A DNA stretch of 64,000 nt from [Enterobacter] lignolyticus SCF1 (GTDB lineage Bacteria > Pseudomonadota > Gammaproteobacteria > Enterobacterales > Enterobacteriaceae): positions 4,750,050 through 4,814,049 of the forward strand of contig NC_014618.1 of the NCBI RefSeq assembly GCF_000164865.1, read 5' to 3'. This document shows positions 21,919 through 31,125 of the stretch, piece after piece (position 1 is the stretch's first letter; each line of letters begins with the position of its first letter). The position numbers were made by a program, and so were the translations under genes. Below the pieces are notes generated by a model that was given only the letters and a program-made list of their open reading frames with translations, did not search any database and was not told the DNA's origin.

Positions 21919-23369
21919 TGCTCACTCTGGACACGCTCAATGTGATGCTGGCGGTCAGCGAGGAGGGATTGATCGAAGAGATGATCCTGGCCCTGCTGGC
22001 TTCCCCGCAGCTGGCCGTGTTCTTTGAAAAATTTCCGCGGCTGAAAAATGCCATCTCAGAAGATATTCCCCGCTGGCGGGAGGGGCTCCGGCGACGGCTC
22101 AAAGAGGTTCCGGTGCCTCAGGAGCTGAGCGAGGAGGTCGCCTGCTTCCAGCGCGCTCAGGCGCTGTCGACCACCCAGTTTATCGTGCAGCTGCCGCAAA
22201 TTCTGGCGCTGCTGCATCAGGTCCACTCGCCGTTTGCCGCCCAGGCGCAGCAGCTGGTGGACGACAACGCCACCTTCACCGCCGCCATGCATACGCTGTT
22301 TTTGCAGCGCTGGCGGTTAAGCCTCGTGGTGCAGGCCACCACGCTTAACCAGCAGCTGCTGGAAGAAGAGCGCGAACAACTGCTCAGCGAAGTGCAGGAG
22401 AGGATGACGCTTAGCGGTCAGCTGGAGCCTATTCTGGTCGAAAACGAGAACGCCGCCGGGCGGTTGTGGGATATGAGCGCGGGCCAGCTCAGGCGTGGCG
22501 ACTGGCAGCTTATCGTTAAATACGGCGATTTCCTCAGCCAGCAGCCCGAACTGATGAAGCTGGCGGAGCAGCTCGGCCGCTCCAGAGAGGCAAAATCGGT
22601 ACCGAAGAAAGACGCGCCGATGGAAACCTTCCGTACGCTGGTGCGGGAACCGGCCACGGTGCCGGAACAGGTGGACGGCCTGCAGCGAAGCGACGATATC
22701 CTGCGCCTGCTGCCGCCGGAGCTGGCAACCCTCGGCATTACCGAACTGGAATATGAGTTTTACCGCCGGCTGGTGGAAAAACAGCTGCTCACCTACCGGC
22801 TGCACGGCGACGCCTGGCGGGAGAAAATCAGCGAACGCCCGGTGGTGCACCAGGATGTTGATGAACAGCCGCGCGGGCCGTTTATCGTCTGCGTAGATAC
22901 CTCAGGCTCAATGGGCGGTTTTAACGAGCAGTGCGCCAAGGCCTTCTGCCTGGCGCTGATGCGGGTTGCCCTCGCCGACAACCGGCGCTGCTTTATTATG
23001 CTTTTCTCCAGCGAAGTGGTGCGCTACGAGCTGACGGGGCCGCACGGCATTGAGCAGGCGATCCGCTTCTTAAGCCAGCGCTTTCGTGGCGGTACGGATA
23101 TCGCCAGCTGCTTTCGCGCCATTATCGAACGGCTGCAAAGCCCGGAGTGGCACGACGCCGATGCGGTGGTCATTTCCGATTTTATCGCCCAGCGGCTGCC
23201 GGACGACGTCGTGAGTAAGGTGGGGGAACTGCAGCGCCATCACCAGCACCGCTTTCATGCGGTGGCGATGTCAGCGCACGGCAAACCCGGCATCATGCGC
23301 ATCTTCGATCATATCTGGCGCTTCGACACCGGGTTACGCAGCCGTCTTATCCGCCGCTGGCAGCGCTAA
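21918..23369 (+). CDS. viaA: ViaA, von Willebrand factor A domain partner of RavA
   Basis: 483 residues, same length as E. coli ViaA. A helical N-terminal region precedes a C-terminal VWA domain whose MIDAS motif D327-T-S-G-S331 is intact, with the later GTD metal ligand. It is translationally coupled to ravA. Its stop TAA abuts the stop of the convergent asnA with no base between them. Confidence 0.97.
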   Translation: MLTLDTLNVMLAVSEEGLIEEMILALLASPQLAVFFEKFPRLKNAISEDIPRWREGLRRRLKEVPVPQELSEEVACFQRAQALSTTQFIVQLPQILALLHQVHSPFAAQAQQLVDDNATFTAAMHTLFLQRWRLSLVVQATTLNQQLLEEEREQLLSEVQERMTLSGQLEPILVENENAAGRLWDMSAGQLRRGDWQLIVKYGDFLSQQPELMKLAEQLGRSREAKSVPKKDAPMETFRTLVREPATVPEQVDGLQRSDDILRLLPPELATLGITELEYEFYRRLVEKQLLTYRLHGDAWREKISERPVVHQDVDEQPRGPFIVCVDTSGSMGGFNEQCAKAFCLALMRVALADNRRCFIMLFSSEVVRYELTGPHGIEQAIRFLSQRFRGGTDIASCFRAIIERLQSPEWHDADAVVISDFIAQRLPDDVVSKVGELQRHHQHRFHAVAMSAHGKPGIMRIFDHIWRFDTGLRSRLIRRWQR

Positions 23370-24362
23370 TTACAGCAGCGAACCAACGCTTTCGCGTACC
23401 TGCTGCGGCCAGACGCCGCACTGCACCTGGCCGATATGCGACAGCTGCAGCAGCAGCATCGTTAAACGAGACTGGCCGATACCGCCGCCGATGGTCTGCG
23501 GCATTTCACCTCTGAGCAGCGCCTGGTGCCATTCGAGCTGCAGACGGTCTTCGTCCCCAGTGAGCGCTAACTGACGTTTTAACGCATCGGCATCCACGCG
23601 GATCCCCATAGATGAGAGTTCGAAGGCATCTTCCAGAACCGGGTTCCACACCAGAATATCGCCGTTGAGCCCGGCAAACTCACGTTCGCCGATGGTGCTC
23701 CAGTCGTCATAATCCGGCGCGCGCACGTCGTGGCGCTTACCGTCCGACAGCTTGCCGCCGATCCCGACCAGGAAAACGGCGCCCAGCTCTTTCGCGATCG
23801 CGCGCTCGCGGCCTTTGGCGTCAAGATCCGGGAAGCGGCTCAGCAGCTCCTGGCTGTGAACAAAGTGGATCGTCTCAGGCAGGAACGGCGTCAGGCCGAA
23901 TTCCTGGCTGACCGCCGCTTCGGTCGCTTTGATCCCCGCGTAAATCGACTCTACGGTGGCTTTCAGCGTACCGGTATGGCGTTCGCCGTCACCCATCACG
24001 CGCTCCCAGTCCCACTGGTCGACGTATACGGAATGGATGGCGGAAAGTCGGTCTTCATCGGGGCGAAGGGCCTTCATGTGCGTGTACAGCCCTTCGCCCG
24101 CGCTGAAGTCGTGTTGTCCCAGGGTTTGACGCTTCCATTTCGCCAGTGAGTGAACCACTTCGAACTGGGCGTCAGGCAGTGTTTTCACTTTAACCTGCAC
24201 CGCTTTTTCGCAGCCAGAAAGGTTATCCTGCGTCCCGTCTCCTACGCGGCTTAAGATCGGCGCCTGGACTTCAATCAGGCCAAGCTTCTCTTCAAGCTGG
24301 CGGGAAAAATGGGATTTAACGAAACTGATCTGGCGTTGTTTTGCGATATAAGCGGTTTTCAT
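23370..24362 (-). CDS. asnA: AsnA, aspartate-ammonia ligase
   Basis: Makes asparagine from aspartate, ammonia and ATP (AMP-forming). 330 residues, related to class II aminoacyl-tRNA synthetases, beginning MKTAYIAKQRQ and with the GGGIGQSRLTMLLLQ motif-3 arginine region near the C-terminus. Divergent from its regulator asnC. Confidence 0.98.
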   Translation of the reverse strand: MKTAYIAKQRQISFVKSHFSRQLEEKLGLIEVQAPILSRVGDGTQDNLSGCEKAVQVKVKTLPDAQFEVVHSLAKWKRQTLGQHDFSAGEGLYTHMKALRPDEDRLSAIHSVYVDQWDWERVMGDGERHTGTLKATVESIYAGIKATEAAVSQEFGLTPFLPETIHFVHSQELLSRFPDLDAKGRERAIAKELGAVFLVGIGGKLSDGKRHDVRAPDYDDWSTIGEREFAGLNGDILVWNPVLEDAFELSSMGIRVDADALKRQLALTGDEDRLQLEWHQALLRGEMPQTIGGGIGQSRLTMLLLQLSHIGQVQCGVWPQQVRESVGSLL

Positions 24363-24511
24363 ATTTATACTCCTGCGTCCTGTGCCATTGATTAAGCAAC
24401 AAAACTGGCAACCAATTCAATAATCAAACAATAAAAAGCCCACTTCACTTTTAATTCATCAATACGAAGCGCTAAAATAGAGAGAATCATTAATCTTCAT
24501 AAGAAAAAGCG
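24363..24511. promoter_or_regulatory. asnA-asnC divergent control region
   Basis: 149 AT-rich bases between the divergent genes. In E. coli AsnC activates asnA from here in the absence of asparagine and represses itself. I cannot pick out a convincing AsnC site by eye. Confidence 0.5.
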
Positions 24512-24970
24512 ATGGAAAATTATCAGATCGACAATCTGGACCGCGGCATTCTTGAGGCGCTGATGGCCAACGCCCGTACCGCTTATGCCGAACTGGCGAA
24601 GCAGTTTGGCGTCAGCCCCGGCACGATTCACGTCCGGGTAGAAAAAATGAAGCAGGCCGGTATTATCACCGGCGCGCGTATCGACGTGAGCCCGAAGCAG
24701 CTGGGCTACGATGTCTGCTGCTTCATCGGCATTATCCTGAAAAGCGCCAAAGACTATCCCTCCGCGCTGGCGAAACTGGAAAGTCTCGATGAGGTAACCG
24801 AGGCCTACTACACCACCGGCCACTACAGCATCTTTATTAAGGTGATGTGTCGCTCTATCGACGCGCTGCAGCAGGTACTTATCAACAAGATCCAAACAAT
24901 CGATGAAATTCAGTCCACCGAGACGCTGATCTCCCTACAGAACCCGATCATGCGCACCATCCGCCCGTGA
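24512..24970 (+). CDS. asnC: AsnC, Lrp-family regulator of asnA
   Basis: 152 residues. The N-terminal helix-turn-helix (NARTAYAELAKQFGVSPGTI) is followed by the RAM/AsnC ligand-binding domain that senses asparagine. It activates asnA and represses its own gene. Downstream lie mioC and oriC, and read-through from asnC is partly blocked by a hairpin overlapping its stop codon. Confidence 0.97.
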   Translation: MENYQIDNLDRGILEALMANARTAYAELAKQFGVSPGTIHVRVEKMKQAGIITGARIDVSPKQLGYDVCCFIGIILKSAKDYPSALAKLESLDEVTEAYYTTGHYSIFIKVMCRSIDALQQVLINKIQTIDEIQSTETLISLQNPIMRTIRP

Positions 24971-24981
24971 TCGGGCTTTTT
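24963..24981 (+). terminator. asnC terminator overlapping the stop codon
   Basis: GCCCG-TGAT-CGGGC followed by TTTTTAA. The asnC TGA stop is in the loop. A short stem, so termination may be partial, leaving some transcription toward mioC and oriC. Confidence 0.7.
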
Positions 24982-25061
24982 AATCCCACATCTTTCCACA
25001 GGTAGATCCCAGCTCGCACACAGCGTACAATACGCCACTCAGAGTGGTTGAGTGGACGATC

Positions 25062-25502
25062 ATGGCAGATATAACCCTTATCAGCGGCAGCACCCTGGGC
25101 GGCGCCGAATATGTAGCGGAGCATCTGGCGGAAAAGCTGGAAGATGCGGGTTTTACGACGCAGACCCTGCACGGACCGCTGCTTGACGATCTTAATAAAG
25201 AAGGGATCTGGCTGGTTATCTGCTCCACCCACGGTGCAGGAGATATCCCGGACAATCTGCAGCCGTTCTACGATGCTATAAAGGAAGAAAAACCGGACCT
25301 GTCCGCCGTGCGCTTTGGCGCAGTGGGTATTGGCAGCCGGGAATACGACACCTTTTGCGGCGCCATCGAGAAAATCGACGATGCACTGAAGGCCTGCGGC
25401 GCAAAACAGCTCGGCGAAATGCTCAGAATCAACATCCTGGAACACGACATTCCGGAAGATCCGGCGGAAATCTGGCTCGGATCCTGGAAAAATTTGCTCT
25501 GA
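25062..25502 (+). CDS. mioC: MioC, flavodoxin-like protein
   Basis: FMN-binding protein of 146 residues, implicated in E. coli in biotin synthase activity. The phosphate-binding loop ISGSTLGGAEYVAE is at 7-20 and the STHGAGDIPDN FMN loop near residue 55. The start at 25062 gives MADITLISGS; an upstream in-frame ATG at 25044 is rejected on family comparison. Transcription of mioC runs straight into oriC. A diverged DnaA-box-like CTTTCCACA (24992-25000) lies upstream. Confidence 0.96.
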   Translation: MADITLISGSTLGGAEYVAEHLAEKLEDAGFTTQTLHGPLLDDLNKEGIWLVICSTHGAGDIPDNLQPFYDAIKEEKPDLSAVRFGAVGIGSREYDTFCGAIEKIDDALKACGAKQLGEMLRINILEHDIPEDPAEIWLGSWKNLL

Positions 25503-25512
25503 GAAGTGTAAA

Positions 25513-25797
25513 GATCGTGCGATCAACTGTGGATAACTCTGGTTAAAAGCTTGGATCAACCGGTAGTTATCCAATTAATAAGGTTTGGCTAGTTTTTGAG
25601 TTGTGTATAACCCTTCATTCTGATCCCAGCTTATACGGACCAGGATCACCGATCATTCACAGAATGTGATCCTCCTTAAGCGTTTGATCCTAAAAGCAGG
25701 ATCCCACTTATCCACAGCAAAGGTCGATCCTAATAAGAGATCACAATAGAACAGATCTCTATATAAAAAGATCTTCTTTTAAATACCCAGGATCCCG
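25513..25797. other. oriC: oriC, chromosomal replication origin
   Basis: Typical enterobacterial origin between mioC and mnmG. DnaA boxes: R4 TGTGGATAA (25528-25536), R3-like TTATCCAAT (25567-25575), R2 TGTGTATAA (25602-25610), R5/M TCATTCACA (25653-25661) and R1 TTATCCACA (25708-25716). The unwinding element with three AT-rich 13-mer-like units beginning or ending in GATC covers about 25746-25797 next to mnmG. I count 14 GATC Dam sites in the interval, the substrate for SeqA sequestration. Order and orientation of the boxes match E. coli oriC. Confidence 0.96.
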
Positions 25798-25825
25798 GGT
25801 GCTTTCTCCGACGCGCAAAGTTGAG

Positions 25826-25831
25826 TAGAAT
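25826..25831 (+). promoter_or_regulatory. Putative mnmG (gidA) promoter -10
   Basis: TAGAAT followed by the GC-rich discriminator CCACGACCCGGG, as in the E. coli gidA promoter, whose transcription away from oriC helps origin opening and is subject to stringent control. The -35 is weak. Confidence 0.6.
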
Positions 25832-25885
25832 CCACGACCCGGGCTTCAATCCATTTTTCATACCGCGTTATGCGAGGCAGACCAC

Positions 25886-27775
25886 ATGTTTTATCAGGAT
25901 CCTTTTGACGTCATCATCATTGGCGGGGGTCATGCAGGTACTGAGGCCGCGATGGCCGCAGCACGTATGGGGCAACAGACCCTGCTTTTGACACACAATA
26001 TCGACACGCTCGGGCAGATGAGCTGCAACCCGGCGATCGGCGGTATTGGGAAAGGACACCTGGTGAAAGAAGTGGATGCGCTTGGCGGCCTGATGGCAAC
26101 CGCTATCGACCAGGCAGGCATCCAGTTTAGGATACTAAACGCGAGCAAAGGTCCGGCGGTTCGCGCTACTCGCGCACAGGCCGATCGTGTGCTCTACCGC
26201 CAGGCGGTGCGCACCGCGCTGGAAAACCAGCCGAACCTGATGATTTTCCAACAGGCGGTTGAGGATCTGATCGTCGAAAACGATCGCGTCGTTGGCGCGG
26301 TAACCCAGATGGGGCTTAAATTCCGTGCGAAAGCCGTGGTGCTCACCGTGGGGACCTTCCTTGACGGCAAAATCCATATTGGGCTGGATAACTACAGCGG
26401 CGGTCGCGCAGGCGATCCGCCGTCCATCTCCCTGTCCCGCCGTTTGCGCGAGCTGCCGCTGCGCGTCAGCCGTCTGAAGACCGGTACGCCGCCGCGCATT
26501 GACGCCCGGACTATCGATTTCAGTGTGCTGGCCCAGCAGCATGGCGATACCCCGCTGCCGGTGTTCTCGTTTATGGGCAATGCCGCGCAGCACCCGCGGC
26601 AGGTTCCGTGCTACATCACGCACACCAATGAAAAAACGCACGATGTGATCCGCAATAACCTCGATCGCAGCCCGATGTACGCCGGGGTGATCGAAGGGAT
26701 CGGCCCGCGCTACTGCCCGTCTATCGAAGACAAGGTGATGCGCTTTGCCGATCGCAACCAGCATCAGATTTTCCTTGAGCCTGAAGGGCTGACCTCTAAC
26801 GAAATTTATCCGAACGGCATCTCCACCAGCCTGCCGTTTGACGTGCAGATGCAAATTGTTCGCTCCATGCAGGGCATGGAAAACGCGCGAATCGTTCGCC
26901 CAGGCTATGCTATCGAATACGACTTCTTCGATCCGCGCGACCTGAAGCCAACGCTTGAGAGCAAATTTATCCACGGTCTGTTCTTCGCCGGACAGATCAA
27001 CGGCACTACCGGCTACGAAGAGGCCGCCGCTCAGGGGCTGTTGGCCGGTCTGAACGCCGCGCGCTTCTCTGCCGAAAAAGAGGGGTGGGCGCCATCGCGC
27101 GCTCAGGCCTATCTCGGCGTGCTGGTGGACGATCTGTGTACGCTCGGCACCAAAGAGCCGTACCGCATGTTCACCTCGCGTGCGGAATACCGCCTGATGC
27201 TGCGCGAAGACAACGCCGATCTGCGCCTGACGGCAATGGGGCGCGAGCTTGGTCTGGTTGACGATGCTCGCTGGGCGCGCTTCAACGAGAAGCTGGAAAG
27301 CATCGAGCGCGAACGTCAGCGTCTGAAATCGGCCTGGGTGACGCCATCCGCTGAGGCGGCGGCGGAAGTGAATGCTCACCTGACCGCGCCGTTATCCCGC
27401 GAGGCCAGCGGCGAAGATCTGCTGCGTCGCCCGGAGATGACCTACGAACAATTGGTGCAGCTTTCACCGTTCGCGCCGGGCCTTGAGGACGTGCAGGCGG
27501 CTGAGCAGGTTGAGATCCAGGTTAAATACGAAGGGTATATTGCGCGCCAGCAGGATGAGATCGAAAAACAGCAGCGCAATGAAAACACGCTGCTGCCGGC
27601 AACCCTGGACTACCGCCAGGTGACGGGCTTATCTAACGAGGTGATCGCCAAACTGAACGATCACAAACCGTCATCCATCGGCCAGGCGTCCCGCATCTCC
27701 GGGATCACGCCGGCGGCGATTTCAATTTTGCTGGTCTGGCTGAAAAAACAGGGTATGCTGCGCCGCAGCGCGTAA
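25886..27775 (+). CDS. mnmG: MnmG (GidA), tRNA uridine-34 5-carboxymethylaminomethyl modification enzyme
   Basis: FAD-dependent partner of MnmE; together they install the cmnm5 group at the wobble uridine of several tRNAs. 629 residues. The FAD-binding loop IIGGGHAGTEAAMAAAR is at 11-27, the CNPAIGGIGKGH block follows, and the C-terminal helical domain is complete. The partner gene mnmE is also in this window, on the other side of oriC-proximal DNA. Confidence 0.98.
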   Translation: MFYQDPFDVIIIGGGHAGTEAAMAAARMGQQTLLLTHNIDTLGQMSCNPAIGGIGKGHLVKEVDALGGLMATAIDQAGIQFRILNASKGPAVRATRAQADRVLYRQAVRTALENQPNLMIFQQAVEDLIVENDRVVGAVTQMGLKFRAKAVVLTVGTFLDGKIHIGLDNYSGGRAGDPPSISLSRRLRELPLRVSRLKTGTPPRIDARTIDFSVLAQQHGDTPLPVFSFMGNAAQHPRQVPCYITHTNEKTHDVIRNNLDRSPMYAGVIEGIGPRYCPSIEDKVMRFADRNQHQIFLEPEGLTSNEIYPNGISTSLPFDVQMQIVRSMQGMENARIVRPGYAIEYDFFDPRDLKPTLESKFIHGLFFAGQINGTTGYEEAAAQGLLAGLNAARFSAEKEGWAPSRAQAYLGVLVDDLCTLGTKEPYRMFTSRAEYRLMLREDNADLRLTAMGRELGLVDDARWARFNEKLESIERERQRLKSAWVTPSAEAAAEVNAHLTAPLSREASGEDLLRRPEMTYEQLVQLSPFAPGLEDVQAAEQVEIQVKYEGYIARQQDEIEKQQRNENTLLPATLDYRQVTGLSNEVIAKLNDHKPSSIGQASRISGITPAAISILLVWLKKQGMLRRSA

Positions 27776-27798
27776 CGTCAGGCTATCAGTACCATTTT

Positions 27799-27827
27799 GG
27801 CGGGTAGCGCTTTGCTTACCCGCTCTA
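27799..27827. repeat. REP-like palindromic unit, mnmG-rsmG spacer
   Basis: GGCGGGTAGCGC-TTT-GCTTACCCGCTC, an imperfect palindrome almost the same as one after phoU (49878-49904). It is probably a dispersed extragenic palindrome. Confidence 0.65.
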
Positions 27828-27851
27828 CAACATTTCGAACAGGTATTCACC

Positions 27852-28475
27852 GTGCTCAACACACTTTCTCGTCTGCTGGATGAAGCAGGTATTTCGCTCA
27901 CCGATCACCAGAAAAATCAGCTGGTGGCGTATGTCGATATGCTGAACAAATGGAACAAAGCGTACAACCTCACTTCCGTACGCGACCCTAACGAGATGTT
28001 AATCCGCCATATCCTCGACAGCATCGTGGTGGCGCCGCACCTGCAGGGTGAACGTTTTATCGACGTAGGGACTGGACCTGGGCTACCGGGGATTCCGCTG
28101 TCTGTCGTTCGTCCAGAGGCGCACTTTACGCTGCTGGATAGCCTGGGCAAGCGCGTACGCTTTCTGCGTCAGGTGCAGCACGAGCTTAAGCTGGAAAACG
28201 TGACGCCGGTACAAAGCCGCGTAGAAGACTTTCCTGCGCAGCCTCCGTTCGACGGCGTGATTAGCCGGGCGTTCGCTTCGCTCAATGATATGGTGAGCTG
28301 GTGCCACCACCTTCCGGGAGAAAACGGCCGCTTCTATGCGCTGAAGGGGCAGCTGCCGGATGACGAGATAGCGATGCTCCCCGCGGGATATACGGTTGAA
28401 CAGATAGTAAAACTTCGGGTTCCGCGGCTGGAAGGCGAGCGTCATCTGGTGATGATTAAACCAACCAAAATTTAA
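27852..28475 (+). CDS. rsmG: RsmG (GidB), 16S rRNA m7G527 methyltransferase
   Basis: SAM-dependent methyltransferase of 207 residues that modifies G527 of 16S rRNA; loss gives low-level streptomycin resistance. The SAM-binding motif FIDVGTGPGLPGIPLS is near residues 62-77. It starts with GTG at 27852, as in E. coli. Second gene after mnmG. Confidence 0.97.
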   Translation: MLNTLSRLLDEAGISLTDHQKNQLVAYVDMLNKWNKAYNLTSVRDPNEMLIRHILDSIVVAPHLQGERFIDVGTGPGLPGIPLSVVRPEAHFTLLDSLGKRVRFLRQVQHELKLENVTPVQSRVEDFPAQPPFDGVISRAFASLNDMVSWCHHLPGENGRFYALKGQLPDDEIAMLPAGYTVEQIVKLRVPRLEGERHLVMIKPTKI

Positions 28476-29090
28476 TTTTTATCAAAAAATGTGAATTTTA
28501 GCCCTGTGATTAAGTGTTAAAATCTGACGATAAAAGCAGCGATGCGTCAGGTTGTATTTAACCTCGTACTTACTGCTTTTTTGCTTTTTGTTAACTAGTC
28601 ATTTTTTGTTAACACAAGGAATAGTCAACCATGAAAATATCAGCATGCTAAAAGTCTGTCTGGGGTACAGCACATAGTTGTTAAAATTTTATTATAAATG
28701 TCAATGAATGGTTTTTGTCTTGTATTGGGCTGTTTTAAAAATAGTTCGGAAAATTTGTTATAAATTTCAGAATGATGAAAACCAGGAATTATTTATATGC
28801 GTCATTTCGATAAACACCAAAATGTTTTTTTTGTGATCGGATGCACGCTTTAAAGTTGGTGTTTTCGCGTTGTTTGCAGTTTTGACTGATCGTTCACACT
28901 TTCAGTAAAAGTGTGAGAACCGTGGTCCCGAAAAATATTTAAACATTTATTCACCTTTTCGCTACTTATTGTTTGAATTAACGAGGCGTCACCGTATAAT
29001 TTGTCCGCTTTTTGATGCTTGACTCTGAGCCTTAAAGAACGTTTTATACGACACGCGGCATACCTCGAAGGGAGCAGGAGTAAAAACGTG
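28476..29090 (+). promoter_or_regulatory. atp operon leader and promoter
   Basis: 615 AT-rich bases without a recognised gene. The main atp promoter is TTGAAT (28973-28978), 16 bases, TATAAT (28995-29000), the same position relative to atpI as in E. coli. A six-codon frame with an AAGGA site (28631-28651, MKISAC) is visible but unproven. An inverted repeat of ACTTTCAG/CTTTTACTGAAAGTGT type sequence near 28895-28915 is also present (ACACTTTCAGTAAAAGTGT). Confidence 0.75.
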
Positions 29091-29471
29091 ATGTCTGTGT
29101 CGCTCTTGAGTAGAAACGTTGCTCGTAAGCTTCTGTTCATTCAGTTTCTGGCAGTAATAGCAAGTGGACTGCTGTTTTGCCTCAAAGACCCCTTCTGGGG
29201 CGTTTCCGCCGCGTGCGGAGGTTTGGCGGTCGTAGTGCCAAATATGTTGTTTATGATTTTTGCCTGGCGTCATCAGGCGCATACACCTGCCAAAGGCCGC
29301 GTGGCCTGGTCCTTCGCGTTCGGCGAAGTGTTTAAGGTGTTGCTGACCTTTGCCCTCCTGGTGATGGCGCTGGCGGTTGTCAAAGCGGCCTTTGTGCCGC
29401 TGATTGTGACGTGGGTTTTGGTGCTGGTGGTACAAGTTCTGGCGCCAGCTGTAATCAACAACAAAGGGTAA
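29091..29471 (+). CDS. atpI: AtpI, F1Fo ATP synthase assembly factor
   Basis: Small membrane protein of 126 residues with four predicted membrane segments; it assists assembly of the c-ring and is not part of the final enzyme. ATG 29091 (MSVSLLSRN) reproduces the E. coli N-terminus and length; the open frame to 29019 is rejected. It ends 8 bases before atpB. Confidence 0.95.
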   Translation: MSVSLLSRNVARKLLFIQFLAVIASGLLFCLKDPFWGVSAACGGLAVVVPNMLFMIFAWRHQAHTPAKGRVAWSFAFGEVFKVLLTFALLVMALAVVKAAFVPLIVTWVLVLVVQVLAPAVINNKG

Positions 29472-29479
29472 AAGGCATC

Positions 29480-30295
29480 ATGGCTTCAGAAAATATGACG
29501 CCGCAGGATTACATAGGTCACCACCTGAACAACCTTCAGCTGGACCTGCGTACATTCTCGCTGGTGGATCCGCATAACCCCCCGGCCACCTTCTGGACGA
29601 TCAACATCGACTCCATGTTCTTCTCGGTGGTTTTGGGTCTTCTGTTCCTGGCCATGTTCCGCGGTGTTGCTAAAAGAGCGACCAGCGGTGTTCCAGGGAA
29701 ATTCCAGACGTTCATCGAAATGATCATCGGCTTTGTCCATGGCAGCGTGAAAGACATGTACCATGGCAAGAGCAAGCTGATTGCTCCACTGGCCCTGACC
29801 GTGTTTGTTTGGGTCTTCCTGATGAACCTGATGGACCTGCTGCCTATCGACCTGATTCCATACATCGGTGAGCACATTTTCGGTCTGCCTGCACTGCGCG
29901 TGGTGCCGTCTGCCGACGTGAACATCACCCTGTCTATGGCGCTGGGCGTATTTATCCTGATTCTTTTCTACAGTATCAAAATGAAAGGCGTAAGCGGCTT
30001 TGTGAAAGAGCTGACCTTGCAGCCATTCAACCACTGGGCGTTCATTCCGGTTAACTTAATTCTGGAAGGCGTCAGCCTGCTGTCCAAACCGATTTCTCTC
30101 GGTCTGCGACTGTTCGGCAACATGTATGCGGGTGAGCTGATTTTCATTCTGATCGCGGGCCTTCTGCCGTGGTGGTCACAGTGGATTCTTAATGTGCCAT
30201 GGGCCATTTTCCACATCCTGATCATTACGCTGCAAGCCTTTATCTTCATGGTTCTGACGATTGTCTATCTGTCGATGGCGTCTGAAGAGCATTGA
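29480..30295 (+). CDS. atpB: AtpB, ATP synthase Fo subunit a
   Basis: 271-residue membrane stator subunit that forms the proton half-channels. The essential arginine lies in SLGLRLFGNMYAGE (about residue 210), followed by the conserved Glu and the terminal membrane segments. ATG 29480 was chosen because it gives MASENMTPQDYIGHH as in E. coli; the frame is open further upstream through atpI. Confidence 0.98.
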   Translation: MASENMTPQDYIGHHLNNLQLDLRTFSLVDPHNPPATFWTINIDSMFFSVVLGLLFLAMFRGVAKRATSGVPGKFQTFIEMIIGFVHGSVKDMYHGKSKLIAPLALTVFVWVFLMNLMDLLPIDLIPYIGEHIFGLPALRVVPSADVNITLSMALGVFILILFYSIKMKGVSGFVKELTLQPFNHWAFIPVNLILEGVSLLSKPISLGLRLFGNMYAGELIFILIAGLLPWWSQWILNVPWAIFHILIITLQAFIFMVLTIVYLSMASEEH

Positions 30296-30344
30296 TTCTT
30301 TACCAACACTACTACGTTTTAACTGAAACAAACTGGAGACTGTC

Positions 30345-30584
<240 letters not shown>

Positions 30585-30640
30585 TAAGTTGCGCGGAATA
30601 AACCTAAGCCACAGTTGTTAATTTTAAGAGGTATTGTGCT

Positions 30641-31111
30641 GTGAACATGAACGCAACAATCCTCGGCCAGGCCATCGCGTTTGTTATCTTTGTCTGGTTC
30701 TGCATGAAGTATGTATGGCCGCCGTTAATGGCAGCCATTGAAAAGCGTCAAAAAGAGATTTCTGACGGCCTTGCTTCTGCTGAACGCGCTAAGAAAGATT
30801 TGGACCTTGCACAGGCCAACGCGACCGACCAGCTGAAAAAAGCGAAAGCGGAAGCCCAGGTAATCATTGAGCAGGCGAACAAACGTCGCTCTCAGATCCT
30901 GGACGAAGCCAAAGCGGAAGCAGAACAGGAACGTAGCAAAATCGTTGCGCAAGCACAGGCAGAAATTGATGCCGAGCGTAAACGTGCTCGCGAAGAGCTG
31001 CGTAAGCAGGTCGCGATTCTGGCTGTTGCTGGTGCCGAGAAGATCATCGAACGTTCCGTGGATGAAGCTGCTAACAGCGACATCGTGGATAAACTTGTCG
31101 CTGAACTGTAA
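30641..31111 (+). CDS. atpF: AtpF, ATP synthase Fo subunit b
   Basis: 156 residues: one N-terminal membrane anchor then a long charged helix forming the peripheral-stalk dimer. GTG start at 30641, as in E. coli; an internal ATG two codons later is possible. The Ala/Glu/Lys-rich coiled-coil composition is evident from residue 30 on. Confidence 0.97.
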   Translation: MNMNATILGQAIAFVIFVWFCMKYVWPPLMAAIEKRQKEISDGLASAERAKKDLDLAQANATDQLKKAKAEAQVIIEQANKRRSQILDEAKAEAEQERSKIVAQAQAEIDAERKRAREELRKQVAILAVAGAEKIIERSVDEAANSDIVDKLVAEL

Positions 31112-31125
31112 GGAGGGAGGGGCCG

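Noticed and set aside
26135..27379. A 414-codon open frame antisense to mnmG
   Set aside because: Shadow of a high-GC codon-biased gene on the other strand; the sense frame is a complete MnmG.
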